A stretch of 64,000 nucleotides of DNA from DATFKA01 sp035268885 (GTDB lineage Bacteria > Bacteroidota > Bacteroidia > Chitinophagales > Saprospiraceae). The stretch spans positions 1 to 64,000 of the forward strand of contig DATFKA010000175.1 of assembly GCA_035268885.1 (NCBI GenBank). Reading direction: 5' to 3'. Made by a program: the position numbers and the translations under genes. This document shows positions 18,371-27,989 of the stretch, piece by piece (the stretch's first letter is position 1; every line of letters starts with the position of its first letter). A model generated the notes under the pieces. It made no database searches and was not told the DNA's origin. It worked only from the letters and a program-made list of their open reading frames with translations.

Positions 18371-18454
18371 TGAAGTTGTTTAAGAATTCCTGGTGAGATG
18401 ATTGGTAACGGCTTGGAAGCCAAGGGCTCAGTGAGGCGTTTTTAAACAACTTCA
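18371..18454. repeat. Short inverted-repeat element, copy 1
   Basis: An 84-base element bounded by a perfect terminal inverted repeat (TGAAGTTGTTTAA at the left, TTAAACAACTTCA at the right). The left 37 bases are identical to copy 2 at 21452; the right end GTTTTTAAACAACTTCA is also shared. The middle of this copy has about 26 extra bases including a small hairpin (GGCTTGGAAGCC). Its right tip supplies the TGA stop codon of the DUF1549/DUF1553 gene. The form is that of a miniature mobile (REP- or MITE-like) element. Confidence 0.75.
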
Positions 18455-21289
18455 ATAGATAAATTGGAATTCAGGTAAAATCAAGAGTGACCAAAAGAGA
18501 TCTTGCACCTCTGCTTTACCTGGATCATCGCCCAGTAGATCGAGTACAATATCCATTTCGCGAGCCGTCGGATACCGACCTAATAACTGCCGGTAAAGCT
18601 GCCTGACTATTTGACGACTATCGCCCTGATAGCGGTCTAGCCAAAGGCGGGCGCCTTCTTCCAGCACCTCGTTAAAAAAGGTGCCGTTGGTCAGTTCCAG
18701 CGCCTGTAGCAGTGTCGCTTGCTCGTTCCGGGAAGAGGTCACATTCTCCCGGGTAGGTCTGCCCAGGGCCTTCATAAAGGGATGCTGCTTGACCAGGCTG
18801 GCGCGTGCGAACTGTCCCTGGCTCCGGGCAAAGGAAAATTCAATCAGTTTGCCCCAGTTGGCCGTACCGTAGTTGCGGACTTTAGTCCAGTCCTCGTCCT
18901 CACAGTCATTTGTTGTCCAACCGGTAGGCGGAATTTCCGCCGTACTCTTCCAGCTGGCATCGGAGTGTAGGTAGATCGAGTCGCCGCTAGCGTAGACTAT
19001 TTTCATAGAAAACAAGATTCCGGCTGGATTGGCAATACTCCCTTCGTTCTCACCTGCAATAGCAATGGTATTTTTTCCGGCTTGTAATGCATCCGCAACC
19101 TTCAGGCGATCCACTTTTCGCCAGTCGGTCCCCCTGGCCAGTTCTCTACCATTGATGTACAGCGTGTAGGCATGGTCAACCGAAATTAAGACTCGAGCGG
19201 TTGTGATCGGTGCCTCAGGAAGCGTAAAGGTCTTTCTAAAGTAGCGGACTCCGGGTTCGGGCAGCACCCCCCGATCAAATTTCACTTCCGGATGCCAAAT
19301 ACGACGCGCCGACACGGGCTCCCCACTGGGATCGTAAGCAACGGCAGCGTACATGGGCGCAATCACCTGACTCACCGCGTCCGAAAACTGTTCGGCACTC
19401 AGTCGCTTCAAAACGGGTCCCTCGAATTGATAGTCGGATTTCAGTTCTTCTGCCTTTGCGTAGCTGACCGCCGGTAGTTGATAAGCCTGCGAGGTCATAA
19501 TCAGGCGGATCAGGTACTTCAGATCGTGCCCGGAATCGATAAATTCGGCAGCCAACCAATCGAGTAAGGGCGCACTCCAGGGTGGATTATCCATCTCGTC
19601 CAGGGGCTCGACAATCCCCCTGCCCATCAGGCGCTCCCAGATACGGTTGCTAATCGTACGGTATAGTCGCCCATTTTCGGGTTTCACGATAACTTGCGAC
19701 AGCTGCTGCAGGCGATCTTTAATCCGCTGGGCATCTACCGCCCCTAATTCGGGGTAGAGGAACCCAACGGTAGCCATCCTGCCCAGGGGCTTATCACAAC
19801 GGTTTAATTCTAATACGGAATCGGCAAAGACGGAGGCAAAGCCGTAGGTCTCCTCCAGGGTCAGGTTACTCACAAAACTATTGTGGCAAGAAGCACATTT
19901 CACATTCACGCCCAGTAAGGATTGTCCGATGTTTTGGGCCGCCTGCATCTCCGTGCGCTGACTGGCGTTGACTTCGCCGCGCCATTTAATGCCCTTGATA
20001 AATCCTTCGGAGGCATCGGTAGGGTTGACCAACTCACTGACCATTTGGTCGTAGGGCTTATTTTCCTCCAGGGAGGTGTAGAGCCAATCCGTAATCTGTT
20101 TTCTCCCCCCCGTAATAAAGCCGGGACCACTGTAATCGTTTCGCAACAAGTCGTTCCAGAAACTCAACCAGTGTTGGGTATAATTATGGCTGTCGCCTAA
20201 AAGGCTATCGATCAGTTTTTCTCTTTTATTGGGGGCTGTATCATTAATAAAGGCATCGACGGTTGCAGGCTCGGGCAACAAACCAATCCCATCCATGTAA
20301 GCGCGTTTGACGAAAGTCCGATCATCCACGAGGCCGGGCCAATCCATGCCTTGCGCTTCGAAATAAGCCTCGATGAGCTGATCCACCGGATGCTCCTGAT
20401 TCGTAGCGCGGGGTAAGGCTGGTTTTTCTAGGGCCAGGGGGGCTTCCGGAAAAACCTTCAGGTCCTGATCCGACCAGTGAGCACCGTCTTCGATCCAAAG
20501 TTTAATCAGGGCAATTTCGTCGGTATGCAATACTTTTCCTTTTTTAGGCATGACTTCCTCGTGGTTCACAGGCAGGGTAACCCGTCGGTACAGTTCACTT
20601 GCTCCGGGCGTATGGGGCACAATGATCACTCCGGATTCTCCGCCCTTAAACACGCCCGCCTTATGATCGAGTACCAGGCCGCCTTTCTGTTTGTTTTCAT
20701 TATGACATTGATAACAATGATGAGCAAATATACCCCGGACTTCCAGGTTCAATTGATCCCGTTGCCTTGTGGTCAAGGTATCTGATCCTTTCAATTCCCG
20801 CAGCAGAGCGGTCGCTTCCGCTTTGTCGTAGGAAGACTGATTCCCCGGTAACACACTAGTCAGAAAATCGCTGCCGTGGGTCAGGCTGGCGCCAAAATGC
20901 CCGGCAAAGAGCAGGGCCAGAACCGTACCCCCCAAACTAATTCTGTAAAGCAGGTAGTTATTTCGTTGCGTACGCTCGATCTGGTATAATAAGCCGGCGG
21001 TGATGCCCGCCAGCAGCGTCGTGGCCAGCCCCAGGTACTGGTGGTAATTGACCAATTGTCCAGTGTAGTCACCATAACTGCGTAGTAAATAACCAGACAG
21101 TGCCGAGAAAACGGCTACCAATGCGCCCAGATAAACCATCCAGGTAATGCTTTCCCGGAGCCCTTTTCTCCGACCACCAATCGTTAGGCATTCGAAGAAG
21201 AAGGCCAGGATCAGGATACCGATCGGGAAGTGAATCAGTAAGGGATGGAAACGACCCAATAATTGAAGTACCCAAGTTATATTTTCCAT
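18452..21289 (-). CDS. DUF1549/DUF1553 c-type cytochrome membrane protein
   Basis: A 945-residue protein: four N-terminal membrane helices (residues about 8-145, DUF2231-like), a planctomycete-type cytochrome c domain with heme site C192-Y-Q-C195-H196 and the following GGLVLD and GGESG blocks, the DUF1549 domain with a second heme-type motif C465-A-S-C468-H469, and DUF1553 to the end. A galactose-binding-like jelly roll (about residues 660-800, RYFRKTFTLP and ISVDHAYTLYINGREL) is inserted in the DUF1553 part. The architecture implies electron transfer at the outer face of the inner membrane, linked to the DUF1501 partner downstream; the substrate is unknown. Such pairs are typical of Planctomycetes glycan loci. 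The gene is bracketed by two direct copies of the inverted-repeat element. Confidence 0.9.
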   Translation of the reverse strand: MENITWVLQLLGRFHPLLIHFPIGILILAFFFECLTIGGRRKGLRESITWMVYLGALVAVFSALSGYLLRSYGDYTGQLVNYHQYLGLATTLLAGITAGLLYQIERTQRNNYLLYRISLGGTVLALLFAGHFGASLTHGSDFLTSVLPGNQSSYDKAEATALLRELKGSDTLTTRQRDQLNLEVRGIFAHHCYQCHNENKQKGGLVLDHKAGVFKGGESGVIIVPHTPGASELYRRVTLPVNHEEVMPKKGKVLHTDEIALIKLWIEDGAHWSDQDLKVFPEAPLALEKPALPRATNQEHPVDQLIEAYFEAQGMDWPGLVDDRTFVKRAYMDGIGLLPEPATVDAFINDTAPNKREKLIDSLLGDSHNYTQHWLSFWNDLLRNDYSGPGFITGGRKQITDWLYTSLEENKPYDQMVSELVNPTDASEGFIKGIKWRGEVNASQRTEMQAAQNIGQSLLGVNVKCASCHNSFVSNLTLEETYGFASVFADSVLELNRCDKPLGRMATVGFLYPELGAVDAQRIKDRLQQLSQVIVKPENGRLYRTISNRIWERLMGRGIVEPLDEMDNPPWSAPLLDWLAAEFIDSGHDLKYLIRLIMTSQAYQLPAVSYAKAEELKSDYQFEGPVLKRLSAEQFSDAVSQVIAPMYAAVAYDPSGEPVSARRIWHPEVKFDRGVLPEPGVRYFRKTFTLPEAPITTARVLISVDHAYTLYINGRELARGTDWRKVDRLKVADALQAGKNTIAIAGENEGSIANPAGILFSMKIVYASGDSIYLHSDASWKSTAEIPPTGWTTNDCEDEDWTKVRNYGTANWGKLIEFSFARSQGQFARASLVKQHPFMKALGRPTRENVTSSRNEQATLLQALELTNGTFFNEVLEEGARLWLDRYQGDSRQIVRQLYRQLLGRYPTAREMDIVLDLLGDDPGKAEVQDLFWSLLILPEFQFIY

Positions 21290-21451
21290 GATAACGGATT
21301 TAAGCCAGGTCGCCTTTCAAAGCCACCTGGATGCACTGACTAATTTAGGAAATCTTCTTGACTATTGTAGGCGGGGCTGTTCTGTACATAGGCCTGCTGA
21401 AGGATACCATAAAACTCATCGCTATATTTTTTTGTTAAAAAAGAAAAAAGT

Positions 21452-21510
21452 TGAAGTTGTTTAAGAATTCCTGGTGAGATGATTGGTAGAGGAGTTTTTA
21501 AACAACTTCA
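21452..21510. repeat. Short inverted-repeat element, copy 2
   Basis: A 59-base element with the same 13-base terminal inverted repeats and the same left 37 bases as the copy at 18371, in the same orientation, but without the extra middle part. It sits in the divergent promoter region, 16 bases ahead of the selO start. With copy 1 it frames the DUF1549/DUF1553 gene. Confidence 0.75.
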
Positions 21511-21525
21511 GAAATAGAATCATCC

Positions 21526-23100
21526 ATGAATCTCAATATTAAGGATAAATTTAATCAGGCATTACCCGCTGACCCTAATCGGTCCAACACCCGACGGCAG
21601 GTACATAAATCGTGTTTTTCGTACGTGACGCCCAGAGTACCCTCCGCACCAAAATTGCTTCATGTGTCGCCCGAAATGGCTTCCGCACTGGGCTTAAGCC
21701 AGGAAGACCTGTCTTCGGATACCTTTTTGAAGGTTTTTTCGGGAGCGTCCGTTTTAAAAAACACAGCACCTTATGCGATGTGTTATGGTGGCCATCAGTT
21801 TGGACACTGGGCCGGGCAATTGGGCGATGGCAGAGCGATCAATCTGGCGGAAGTAGAACACGAAGGCCAATCGTGGACTTTACAGCTGAAAGGCGCTGGC
21901 GAAACCCCTTACTCCCGTCGCGCCGATGGCCTGGCCGTACTACGCTCTTCGATCAGGGAACATTTGTGTAGCGAGGCAATGTACCATTTGGGCGTACCGA
22001 CGACCCGCTCCCTATCTTTGATGGTATCCGGCGATCAGGTGCTGCGAGACATCCTGTACGATGGAAATCCTGCCTATGAAAAAGGAGCCATTGTCTGTCG
22101 GGTAGCCCCCTCCTTCATCCGATTTGGTAATTTTCAAATTTTTGCCGCCAGAGGCGAGCAGGACACCTTAAAAGAACTTACGGATTTTACCATTAAACAC
22201 TTTTTCCCAACTATCCAATTAGGTAGCAAAGACGCTTACGTCGCGTTTTTTCAGGAGGTAGCCAATAGGACATTGGAAATGATTGTTCATTGGCAACGAG
22301 TGGGCTTTGTGCACGGTGTAATGAATACCGACAACATGTCGATTCTCGGTCTGACCATTGATTACGGGCCCTATGGCTGGCTGGAAGATTACGATCCCAA
22401 CTGGACCCCCAATACGACCGACGCTCAAGGCCGCAGGTATCGATTTGGCCATCAGCCCCGCATCGCCCTTTGGAACCTGATCCAGTTAGCCAATGCACTG
22501 GTGCCTTTGATTGAAAAAACGGAGCCTCTACAAGAAATCATCGATGGGTATTCCTCCAAATTTGAGCAGGCCTACCTGGCGATGATGCATCAAAAGCTAG
22601 GATTGGAAAAAACGAGTATCAGCAGTACTGATCTGATTACCCAGCTGGAAACGATTTTACCCCTGAGTGAAACGGATATGACTATCTTTTTTAGAAAGCT
22701 GGCTGACTTCTCCAAAGAGACTCCGCTTGATGAACCAGGGCATTTTCTGGCGTTCATTCAGGAGGCTTTTTATCGGCCCGAAGAGATAAAAGCAGACCTT
22801 TTGAAGAGGTGGAAAGGCTGGTTTGCCAATTATCAGGAGGTCTTACGGGACGAAGCCTTGTCCGACGTTCAGCGGAAAGCCAATATGAATCAGGTTAACC
22901 CCAAATACGTACTCCGGAACTATATGGCACAATTAGCCATTGATGCCGCCGATAAAGGCGATTATTCATTAATCCAAGAACTATACGAGCTGCTCCAACA
23001 ACCGTACGCGGAGCAGCCCGAAAAGCAAAAATGGTTTGCCAAACGGCCAGAATGGGCAAGACATAAAGTAGGTTGTTCTATGCTATCTTGTAGTTCGTAA
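21526..23100 (+). CDS. selO: SelO protein adenylyltransferase (YdiU family)
   Basis: A 524-residue pseudokinase-fold enzyme that transfers AMP from ATP to hydroxyl side chains of other proteins, linked to oxidative stress in studied species. The family blocks are present in order: YAMCYGGHQFGHWAGQLGDG, LQLKGAGETPYSRRADG, LRSSIREHLCSEAM and the catalytic loop N267-T-D269-N270 with the metal-binding D279-Y-G. The protein ends GCSMLSCSS: this is the place where many SelO proteins carry selenocysteine in a USS tail, and here it is cysteine. It is slightly longer at the C-terminal side than strictly needed and complete. A DUF427 gene follows 35 bases later in the same direction, probably in one transcript. 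Confidence 0.95.
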   Translation: MNLNIKDKFNQALPADPNRSNTRRQVHKSCFSYVTPRVPSAPKLLHVSPEMASALGLSQEDLSSDTFLKVFSGASVLKNTAPYAMCYGGHQFGHWAGQLGDGRAINLAEVEHEGQSWTLQLKGAGETPYSRRADGLAVLRSSIREHLCSEAMYHLGVPTTRSLSLMVSGDQVLRDILYDGNPAYEKGAIVCRVAPSFIRFGNFQIFAARGEQDTLKELTDFTIKHFFPTIQLGSKDAYVAFFQEVANRTLEMIVHWQRVGFVHGVMNTDNMSILGLTIDYGPYGWLEDYDPNWTPNTTDAQGRRYRFGHQPRIALWNLIQLANALVPLIEKTEPLQEIIDGYSSKFEQAYLAMMHQKLGLEKTSISSTDLITQLETILPLSETDMTIFFRKLADFSKETPLDEPGHFLAFIQEAFYRPEEIKADLLKRWKGWFANYQEVLRDEALSDVQRKANMNQVNPKYVLRNYMAQLAIDAADKGDYSLIQELYELLQQPYAEQPEKQKWFAKRPEWARHKVGCSMLSCSS

Positions 23101-23135
23101 AATCGGATAATTTTTTAACCCGAAATCAATTGATT

Positions 23136-23417
23136 ATGAAAGCTATTTTGAATGATATTGTACTAGCTGAAAGCGAGCAGACCCTCGTCGTAGAAGGGAA
23201 TCATTACTTTCCACCCTCCTCACTGAATAAGGAATACTTTGAAGCGTCCAGCCACCAAACGACTTGCTTCTGGAAGGGCACTGCTTCTTACTACCACGTC
23301 AAAGTCGATGGCGAAAAGGTAGAAAACACGGCCTGGTACTATCCCAACCCCTCGGAAAAAGCTAACCACATTAAAGATCATGTCGCTTTTTGGAAAGCGG
23401 TAAAAGTAGTAGAATAA
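23136..23417 (+). CDS. DUF427 family protein
   Basis: A 93-residue small cytoplasmic protein of the DUF427 family. The motif run TTCFWKGTASYYHV followed by AWYYPNPSEKA and HVAFWKAVKV is the family hallmark. The ATG at 23136 is preferred; an upstream in-frame TTG at 23130 adds only two residues. Function is not established for the family. It is 35 bases behind selO and is likely expressed with it. Confidence 0.93.
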   Translation: MKAILNDIVLAESEQTLVVEGNHYFPPSSLNKEYFEASSHQTTCFWKGTASYYHVKVDGEKVENTAWYYPNPSEKANHIKDHVAFWKAVKVVE

Positions 23418-23552
23418 TCGGCCCTCGTAATTGAAATCCCCAGATCGTGTTTTACATGACAATGGATGGAAGGTTTGGAGTGTTGGTTTACAAATTATAT
23501 TTTTTTGCGTAAATTCATTTCCATTATCAAAAGCCACTAATCTTCCGTACCT

Positions 23553-24863
23553 ATGTCCAAACCAAAGCAAACTCAGTCCAAAAAGCATTCACCGCTTTCC
23601 AGAAGAGCATTTATCCGCAACTCCGCCATCGTAGCGGGGGGCATTAGCATTGTACCCCGTCACGTTTTGGGTCGGGGGTTCACCGCCCCCAGTGATAAAA
23701 TCAACCTCGGTTTTATTGGACTGGGCAAGCAAGGAGGGCTTTTAGCTCGCTTCTTCACCACCAATACCGATGTGCAAATTGTGGCGGGTGCCGAAGTGTG
23801 GCAATCCAAACAGCAATGGTTTAAAGAGCAGGTAGAAAAATTCTACGCGGATCAAAGGGATGTCAATAACTACAATGGGGTCAAGACTTACACCCAATAC
23901 AAGGAAATGTTAGCCCAAAAAGACGTCGATGCGGTCGTGGTCGCCACACCGGACCACTGGCACGCCATCCAGTCGATTGATGCCCTGAAGGCCGGTAAAG
24001 ATGTGTACTGTGAAAAACCCATGACCAACACCATTGCCGAAGGAAGAGCTATGGTGAAAGCCGTGGAAAAGAATGAGCGGGTACTGCAGGTCGGTAGTAT
24101 GCAACGTTCCTGGGAGCGCTTTAGCAAGGCCAGAGACATCGTCCAAAGTGGCCAATTGGGCAAAATCAAAAAGGTCATCGTCCACGTAGGGGACCCGGCC
24201 AAACCTTATGATCTGCCCGCCGAGCCCATGCCCGATAGACTTGATTGGAATTTATGGTGTGGTCCGGCGCCTTTACTGGCATATAACAACCTCATCGCAC
24301 CTGAAGTCGTCAAAACCTATCCGGATTGGCGGGATTACCGCGAGACGGCCGGGGGTATTCTTTCCGACTGGGGAGCCCATATGTTCGATATTGCCCAGTG
24401 GTGTCTGGGGATGGATAGAACGGGACCGGTAAAATACATTCCACCGCAGGATCCTACCGCCGTCCGGGGCCTCCAAATGTACTACGAAAATGGCCTGGAA
24501 ATGGTCCACGAAGACTTTGGCCGCGGCTGGGGAGTACGCTTTATCGGGGAAGATGGTACGATGGACGTTAGCCGACAGTATCTAGAGACCACGCCAGGAG
24601 AAATCCTGACCGACATGGGGGTAGACGTAGAAATGGTATTCAAAAACAATGGGAACCATTACCAAAACTGGATTGATGCGATTAAGTCCAGAAAGCAGCC
24701 CCTCTGTGACGTGGAGACGGGACACCGCTCGGCCTCTATCTGTAACATTGCCAATATCGCTTACGAATTACGCGAGCCCCTGGACTGGGATCCGGCCAGG
24801 GAAAAGTTCACGAATAATCGCCTGGCCAATAAGATGCGGAAGCGGAAGCCGCGGAAGTATTAG
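23553..24863 (+). CDS. Tat-exported Gfo/Idh/MocA oxidoreductase
   Basis: A 436-residue sugar oxidoreductase with a twin-arginine signal (SRRAFIRNSAIVAGG, residues 16-30). The Rossmann glycine motif is INLGFIGLGKQGG near residue 50, the catalytic-lysine motif is E154-K155-P156, and the C-terminal domain has GGILSDWGAHMFDIAQW, whose D-x-x-x-H pair is the usual catalytic aspartate/histidine of the family. The variant with PDHWHA and the W-rich substrate loop (LDWNLWCGPAP) is the subgroup abundant in Planctomycetes and Bacteroidota glycan loci. It ends with a basic tail (RKRKPRKY). It converges on the hybrid sensor gene with a 29-base gap. The substrate is not deducible; some relatives oxidise the 3-hydroxyl of glycosides. 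Confidence 0.93.
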   Translation: MSKPKQTQSKKHSPLSRRAFIRNSAIVAGGISIVPRHVLGRGFTAPSDKINLGFIGLGKQGGLLARFFTTNTDVQIVAGAEVWQSKQQWFKEQVEKFYADQRDVNNYNGVKTYTQYKEMLAQKDVDAVVVATPDHWHAIQSIDALKAGKDVYCEKPMTNTIAEGRAMVKAVEKNERVLQVGSMQRSWERFSKARDIVQSGQLGKIKKVIVHVGDPAKPYDLPAEPMPDRLDWNLWCGPAPLLAYNNLIAPEVVKTYPDWRDYRETAGGILSDWGAHMFDIAQWCLGMDRTGPVKYIPPQDPTAVRGLQMYYENGLEMVHEDFGRGWGVRFIGEDGTMDVSRQYLETTPGEILTDMGVDVEMVFKNNGNHYQNWIDAIKSRKQPLCDVETGHRSASICNIANIAYELREPLDWDPAREKFTNNRLANKMRKRKPRKY

Positions 24864-24892
24864 GCGCATCCAGGTGATGCAGCCGGTAAATG

Positions 24893-27742
24893 CTACTGTA
24901 CTTTACTGGGCAGCATACCAAACTTATTCTTAAAGCTTTTGCTAAAGTAGGAGAGATTCGAATAGCCTACGGAAAAGGCCACCTCCGTGACGGTACCCGC
25001 CTTTTGCTTGAGCATCCGGTGGGCCTCGTTGAGGCGTATTTCTACAATCAACTGATTAGCCGATTTCCCGATTAGTGCCTTGAGTTTCCGGTGCAATTGA
25101 GACCGGCTGAAGCCCAGACTACGCACCAGATCCTCCACGCCAAATTGCTCATTATCCAAATTGGCCTTAATCGTTTTGAAGACCTCCTGAATGAATTGAT
25201 CTTCCAGCGAATGTACCTCCAGATCGTCCGTCAGTAACATATCCATGGACTTGAAGTGCGACCAGATTTTTTCGCGGGCCTCTACCAGATTCTTGATTTG
25301 CAAAAGTAATTCGTTGCCATCAAAGGGTTTAACCAGATAGCTATCGACTCCCTGCAACAGCCCCTCTATCTTATCTTCCTGCCGGGCTTTGGCCGTGAGC
25401 ATGATGATGGGTATATGACTGGTTTTCGTATTCCGTTTTAAAGAGCTACACATTTCGTAGCCATCTTTTTTGGGCATCATCACATCACTGATAATGAGAT
25501 CGGGAACGTGCTCAATAGCCATCCGTTCTCCCTGCTCCCCGTCTGAGGCGGTCAGGATCTGGTAATGCGGTTCCAAAATTTCAGAAATAAAATACTGTAG
25601 ATCGACATTGTCTTCCACCAGCAGTACGACCGGAAGATGCTCCGCCTGATTTTTAGTTTGGACGGACCCCGCCGGAGTAGGAATAACGGGCTCGAATAAA
25701 GTGGATCTCCTTTCCGACCTTTCTATTTCTTGCTCCTCCGTACTGATTCTATTCGATTCGGGAAGGCCCTTTAGGGTAATGGGAAGTTTTATTTTAAAAG
25801 TGGTCCCCCTATCCTTTCTACTTTCTACATTGATCAAACCTTGATGCAATTCCACCAGTTCTTTGGTCAGCGCCAAACCAATACCCGATCCTTTTTCTTC
25901 GGTACCTTCCACCCGGTAAAAGCGTTCAAAAATATGCTTGATGTCTTCCCTGGCGATCCCTTTACCGGTATCAGAAACTTCTATGCTCAGGTACCTTTCG
26001 TCTACATCCACGATTGTGGTAATGGTACCTCCGGGTGGGGTATACTTAAACGCATTAGACAGGATATTACTCAATATTTTCTCCAACTTATCTTTATCGT
26101 AAAAGGCCTGGTAGTTCTCTTCGGGCAAATTGATCACCAGATTAATGTTTTTCTGTTCGGCCATACTTTCGAAAGAAAAAAGGATGGAACGGATGAAAGA
26201 AATCAGCCCGCCTCGTTGTAGCGAAAGGAAAATCCGACCACTCTCCAGTTTGGAGAGTTCTAACAATTGATTGACCAGGTTATTGAGTCGGTGGGTGTTT
26301 TTCTTGATGATGTCGAAGGATCTTTTTTCTACGCTTACGCTATCTGATTGCTCCTCCTTAAGGGCCTTTTGCCGGGCCTGCTCCAAAGGACCCGAAATCA
26401 GGGCCAGGGGCGTTCGGAATTCGTGACTGATATTAGCGAAAAATCGCGTTTTAATTTCATCGAGATCTTTGATACGCTTCATCTCGATCCGGGTCTTTTG
26501 TGCCTCCAGTTTTTCCAGCTGGGCCTGCTGCGTCAGCACCTGACGGCGGTAGGCAATACCAAAAGAATAAATAATGACCTGTAAAAATAGTGCTAATGCA
26601 AAAGGATCAAAATTTATCCGGATAAGCCCCATGGCCCAAAATATCCCTAAAACCAGCGCAGCGGAACCAGCCAAAGCGCCAAATCCAAAATAACGGGCAA
26701 AAGGATCTTTTTTGAATAGCAAAACAATGGCCAAAACCACATTTATGATGGTATACCCATTTAAGAATAGATAATGAACGCCCACTCTAGTCGCAAAAAC
26801 CGGAGGGTCAAAAAGAAGGACGTAAAGCACCATTAAAATAATTTCTGCCAGGATAAAAAACGCCAAACCCAATATTAGCTTGTCTAATACCGGGTACTTT
26901 TTCTGAGTCCCAATGAAGGCCCGTCCGAAAAACCAAAAAGTATAGACAATACTATTGGCAATCAAGAGCCAAAAGGGAAAACGAAATTGAGTGAAAGCCC
27001 CAATCACCAAACCAGCGGTCATCGCCATGGTTAGGGTAGTAAAGAAAGACCATACTGAAAACCATAAAAAAACCCGCTCCCGCAAATAGAGAAATTGCAA
27101 AAAATGATACAGGAAGGTAATAAAGGTAATGCCGAACATGAAGAGATTAAATGCATTCATCGGTGCAAAAAGCTGATGGTAGTACCGGTGATCGGCATCC
27201 CGGGCACTCAGGTTGAAATAAGGTGGATACCCCAGGCTATTTCCTTCAATCCTAATCAACAAGTTAATGGGCTTGCCCTCCGGCAGATCAGCCAGACTGA
27301 TCTGATTGAGGGTCCAGTGAGCCGCCGGATCCCGCTCTCTTTTAGGGTATTCTACACCCGTTTTTTTGTGGACTAGGCGCTCCTCATCAAGGTAAACATA
27401 CACATCTACTTTCCCATTGCTTTTCCCCCAGGCTGGAACACCAATATATCGATCTTCTAGCTGTAGCGTCCACCCTTCCACTTCCCCTTTTACCAGCAAC
27501 TGAATCTTACCCCAATAGGTAAATTCATTATCCAGCAGCCTTGGGAATTGGCTTCTATCCGAAAAAGTAATGGTCGAATCGGACAAAAGCTGCTCCGGAC
27601 TAAAGTTATCTAAGGAATCGACTGCCACGCGTAGTTCAGATTGCAGATCATGAACGGGATATTGGGTATCCAGAACATAAGTTTGCTGCCCTAAACACAG
27701 GGATGTGGACAAGAAGAAAAGGAAAAAAAGAGCCCTTTGCAT
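24893..27742 (-). CDS. Hybrid sensor kinase/response regulator with AraC output domain
   Basis: A 949-residue one-protein signalling system. Signal peptide (1-19), an extracellular 7TMR-DISM type sandwich (about 25-180), seven membrane helices (about 190-395), a coiled coil, HisKA with H440 in FFANISHEFRTPLAL, HATPase_c with LSNAFKYTPPGG (N box) and DTGKGI (G1), a receiver domain with phospho-acceptor D753 in LIISDVMMPKKDG, and a C-terminal AraC helix-turn-helix pair (LVRSLGFSRSQLHRKLKAL, then EVAFSVGYSNLSYFSKSFK). All residues needed for kinase, transfer and DNA binding are present. The extracellular module is expected to bind a carbohydrate or other small ligand. The gene faces a cassette of three exported proteins; 21-base-spaced direct repeats in the shared promoter region are good candidates for its own binding site. 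Confidence 0.95.
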   Translation of the reverse strand: MQRALFFLFFLSTSLCLGQQTYVLDTQYPVHDLQSELRVAVDSLDNFSPEQLLSDSTITFSDRSQFPRLLDNEFTYWGKIQLLVKGEVEGWTLQLEDRYIGVPAWGKSNGKVDVYVYLDEERLVHKKTGVEYPKRERDPAAHWTLNQISLADLPEGKPINLLIRIEGNSLGYPPYFNLSARDADHRYYHQLFAPMNAFNLFMFGITFITFLYHFLQFLYLRERVFLWFSVWSFFTTLTMAMTAGLVIGAFTQFRFPFWLLIANSIVYTFWFFGRAFIGTQKKYPVLDKLILGLAFFILAEIILMVLYVLLFDPPVFATRVGVHYLFLNGYTIINVVLAIVLLFKKDPFARYFGFGALAGSAALVLGIFWAMGLIRINFDPFALALFLQVIIYSFGIAYRRQVLTQQAQLEKLEAQKTRIEMKRIKDLDEIKTRFFANISHEFRTPLALISGPLEQARQKALKEEQSDSVSVEKRSFDIIKKNTHRLNNLVNQLLELSKLESGRIFLSLQRGGLISFIRSILFSFESMAEQKNINLVINLPEENYQAFYDKDKLEKILSNILSNAFKYTPPGGTITTIVDVDERYLSIEVSDTGKGIAREDIKHIFERFYRVEGTEEKGSGIGLALTKELVELHQGLINVESRKDRGTTFKIKLPITLKGLPESNRISTEEQEIERSERRSTLFEPVIPTPAGSVQTKNQAEHLPVVLLVEDNVDLQYFISEILEPHYQILTASDGEQGERMAIEHVPDLIISDVMMPKKDGYEMCSSLKRNTKTSHIPIIMLTAKARQEDKIEGLLQGVDSYLVKPFDGNELLLQIKNLVEAREKIWSHFKSMDMLLTDDLEVHSLEDQFIQEVFKTIKANLDNEQFGVEDLVRSLGFSRSQLHRKLKALIGKSANQLIVEIRLNEAHRMLKQKAGTVTEVAFSVGYSNLSYFSKSFKNKFGMLPSKVQ

Positions 27743-27816
27743 AACATTCAGTTTCGGTTTCCTGGCGGATAATAATATACGCCAAATTTTTTATTCAAAG
27801 TTCTTGCTTTGCCCCT

Positions 27817-27829
27817 TGTCAAGTTGACA
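27817..27829. promoter_or_regulatory. Palindrome TGTCAAGTTGACA
   Basis: A perfect 13-base palindrome (6-base arms around a central G), 75 bases upstream of the hybrid sensor start and 160 bases upstream of the exported cassette. The same core, TGTCAANTTGACA, recurs as part of a longer palindrome at 52463-52481, upstream of htrA and the second GH2 gene. It could be an operator for a shared dimeric regulator. Confidence 0.4.
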
Positions 27830-27862
27830 CTTTTGTCTCACTTCCTAACACTTTTATCCCAC
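27827..27862. promoter_or_regulatory. Tandem direct repeats at 21-base spacing, candidate AraC-type site
   Basis: ACACTTTTGTCTCAC (27827-27841) and ACACTTTTATCCCAC (27848-27862) match at 13 of 15 positions and are exactly 21 bases apart, two helical turns. Such same-face direct repeats are what two AraC-type DNA-binding domains occupy. The adjacent gene encodes a receiver/AraC fusion, so autoregulation and control of the divergent exported cassette are plausible. A further inverted TGTCTCA/TGAGACA pair occurs at 27834 and 27895. Confidence 0.5.
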
Positions 27863-27989
27863 CCTTCTGATTTACAACCCATTATGAGACATTTTTCCTA
27901 AGATTTGATTTCTTTCTGGCAGTAAGGAGTACATGGAAGACCTAGCTTTGAAGAGTCAATTAAATCTTTCTTATCCTAAAAATCGAACA

